The notes beneath the pieces are model-generated. The model was not told where the DNA came from, searched no databases, and worked only from the letters and a program-made list of their open reading frames with translations. Made by a program: the position numbers and the translations under genes. From Kribbella sp. NBC_01245 (GTDB lineage Bacteria; Actinomycetota; Actinomycetes; Propionibacteriales; Kribbellaceae): a stretch of 64,000 nt of DNA. The stretch is from the NCBI RefSeq assembly GCF_036226525.1, contig NZ_CP108487.1, positions 2,728,001 to 2,792,000 of the forward strand, read 5' to 3'. This document shows positions 63,188 through 64,000 of the stretch, in pieces (position 1 is the first letter of the stretch; every line of letters starts with the position of its first letter).

Positions 63188-64000
63188 TTATCGGACCCTT
63201 GTTGCCGCCAGACCGGTGGTGCTGGCGATGATCTCGGTCAAGCGGCGGGCGGCGCGGAGGTGGCCGACGACGAGGGGATGTACGCCATCCTCGAAGTCGG
63301 TCGGCTCGAGCCAATCGGTCGTGTCGACGTACGTCGTCTTGGCGTCGTTCAAAGCCTTGACGATCGCCTCGACCTCGGTCGCGTGGTAGCCACCAAACGG
63401 GCGCATCGCGAAGATCCAGGCGTTGGGATGCGCCGCGCGGATCTGGCCGAGATACGCGCTGTACGCCGTGCGGAAGGCCTCGGCGGGGAAGGCGGAGTCG
63501 TTCGTACCCTGGTTGACCACGATCACGTGCGGATCCCGCTCGGCCGGTGAGCCGTGGAAGTTCCAGCCGAAGGTTTCGTCTGCGGGCGGTACGCCGCCGG
63601 GGGCCACTGGGCGGAGTACGCCTTGGCCGCCGAAGCCGATCTGGTCCGCGTCCGCACCGAAGGCCCGGGCGGTGAGCGCGGCGAAACTCATCCGCCCGTC
63701 GGCGCCATGCGGGCCGCGGGCGAGGTTGAGCGCGCGCGAGCCCTGGGTGATGGAGTCGCCGAGGAACAGCATCCGTACGTCGCTCGCGGGTGGACCGTCG
63801 ACGATTCGCGCGCCACGGTCGAGCTCGAAGCCGGTGACGATGATGCCGGAGTGCAAAGGCGTCTTCCACCGTCGGCCGTCAATGTCGACGTCCTTCACCG
63901 TGATCTCGACGGTATGCGGTCCGTCGTGGAGCCGTCGCGGAGCTAGCCGAATCCGGTCGGCATTAACCGTGCGCATCGTCGGCCGAGCCCCATCGACCGA
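63188..64000 (-). CDS. SGNH esterase, probably CE2-like acetylesterase (N terminus beyond window)
   Basis: At least 271 residues; the frame runs off the right edge, upstream of the first ATG at 63976. The N-terminal part (TVEITVKDVDIDGRRWKTPL, GIIVTGFELDRGARIVDGPP) resembles the jelly-roll domain of CE2 esterases. The SGNH domain follows: block I MLFLGDSITQGSRALN, block III VVNQGTNDSAFPAEAF, block V GVHPLVVGHL with the Asp-x-x-His pair. CE2 enzymes deacetylate xylan-type polysaccharides, fitting the other esterase and rhamnosidase genes here. Confidence 0.8.
   Translation of the reverse strand, partial: SVDGARPTMRTVNADRIRLAPRRLHDGPHTVEITVKDVDIDGRRWKTPLHSGIIVTGFELDRGARIVDGPPASDVRMLFLGDSITQGSRALNLARGPHGADGRMSFAALTARAFGADADQIGFGGQGVLRPVAPGGVPPADETFGWNFHGSPAERDPHVIVVNQGTNDSAFPAEAFRTAYSAYLGQIRAAHPNAWIFAMRPFGGYHATEVEAIVKALNDAKTTYVDTTDWLEPTDFEDGVHPLVVGHLRAARRLTEIIASTTGLAATRVR

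Overview
This is about 64 kb of high-GC actinobacterial chromosome. Evidence for that includes a WhiB regulator, a GlnR-type box in front of glnA, DUF4191 next to lipA, DUF6297 and HAAS/PadR modules, a GTGA/ATGA style of gene overlap, and at least three ribosome-dependent attenuators of actinobacterial type. Gene content and style suggest Propionibacteriales (Kribbella or Nocardioides-like), but that placement is an inference.

Layout. 1-5.9 kb is core metabolism: the 5' part of a sensor kinase, lipA, DUF4191, a cyclopropane-fatty-acid-synthase-type methyltransferase, an RDD membrane protein and glnA. 6-14 kb is a set of small unlinked genes (YCII, methyltransferase, 2'-5' RNA ligase-like, SnoaL-like, PhyH, phage-like PGRP amidase, GNAT) plus a large secreted CBM13/beta-helix protein. 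14.1-25.2 kb is accessory DNA. It holds a decayed IS630 transposase, an endonuclease V, a run of small immunity-like genes, an orphan Rhs toxin tip with its own immunity gene, a fragment of an IS21 istB gene, and a large Rhs locus that has lost its 5' end, is frameshifted once, and carries a second toxin/immunity pair. The two Rhs tips share a 355-bp direct repeat.

25-34 kb holds a MazG-like protein, a rhamnogalacturonan-acetylesterase-like protein behind a LacI-type palindrome, a PadR/HAAS pair, an overlapping O-methyltransferase/ABC ATPase/DUF6297 operon, a PfkB kinase and a MetRS. 33.8-34.2 kb is a nested inverted and tandem repeat. 34.3-39.5 kb has trpL-trpD with a readable Trp attenuator, and the bacterial RNA-repair pair Hen1-Pnkp. 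39.5-49.3 kb has small conserved genes, a kinase/regulator/membrane-protein operon, a Tat-exported phospholipase C and a DAHP synthase with an aromatic-rich leader peptide. 49.6-54.6 kb has a histidine phosphatase, a crcB pair, a TetR regulator with three evenly spaced operators opposite a hydrolase, WhiB and a PLDc_N protein. 54.9-59 kb is a sulfonate-type ABC operon with TauE/SafE and a sulfur-type leader peptide. 59-64 kb has a GH78 rhamnosidase, trmB and a partial SGNH esterase.

Common threads: peptide-leader control of amino-acid and sulfur genes (trpD, DAHP synthase, the sulfonate operon, possibly metG); pectin or rhamnogalacturonan degradation (GH78, CE12-like and CE2-like esterases, beta-helix protein); and many long intergenic inverted repeats and in-frame coding tandem repeats.
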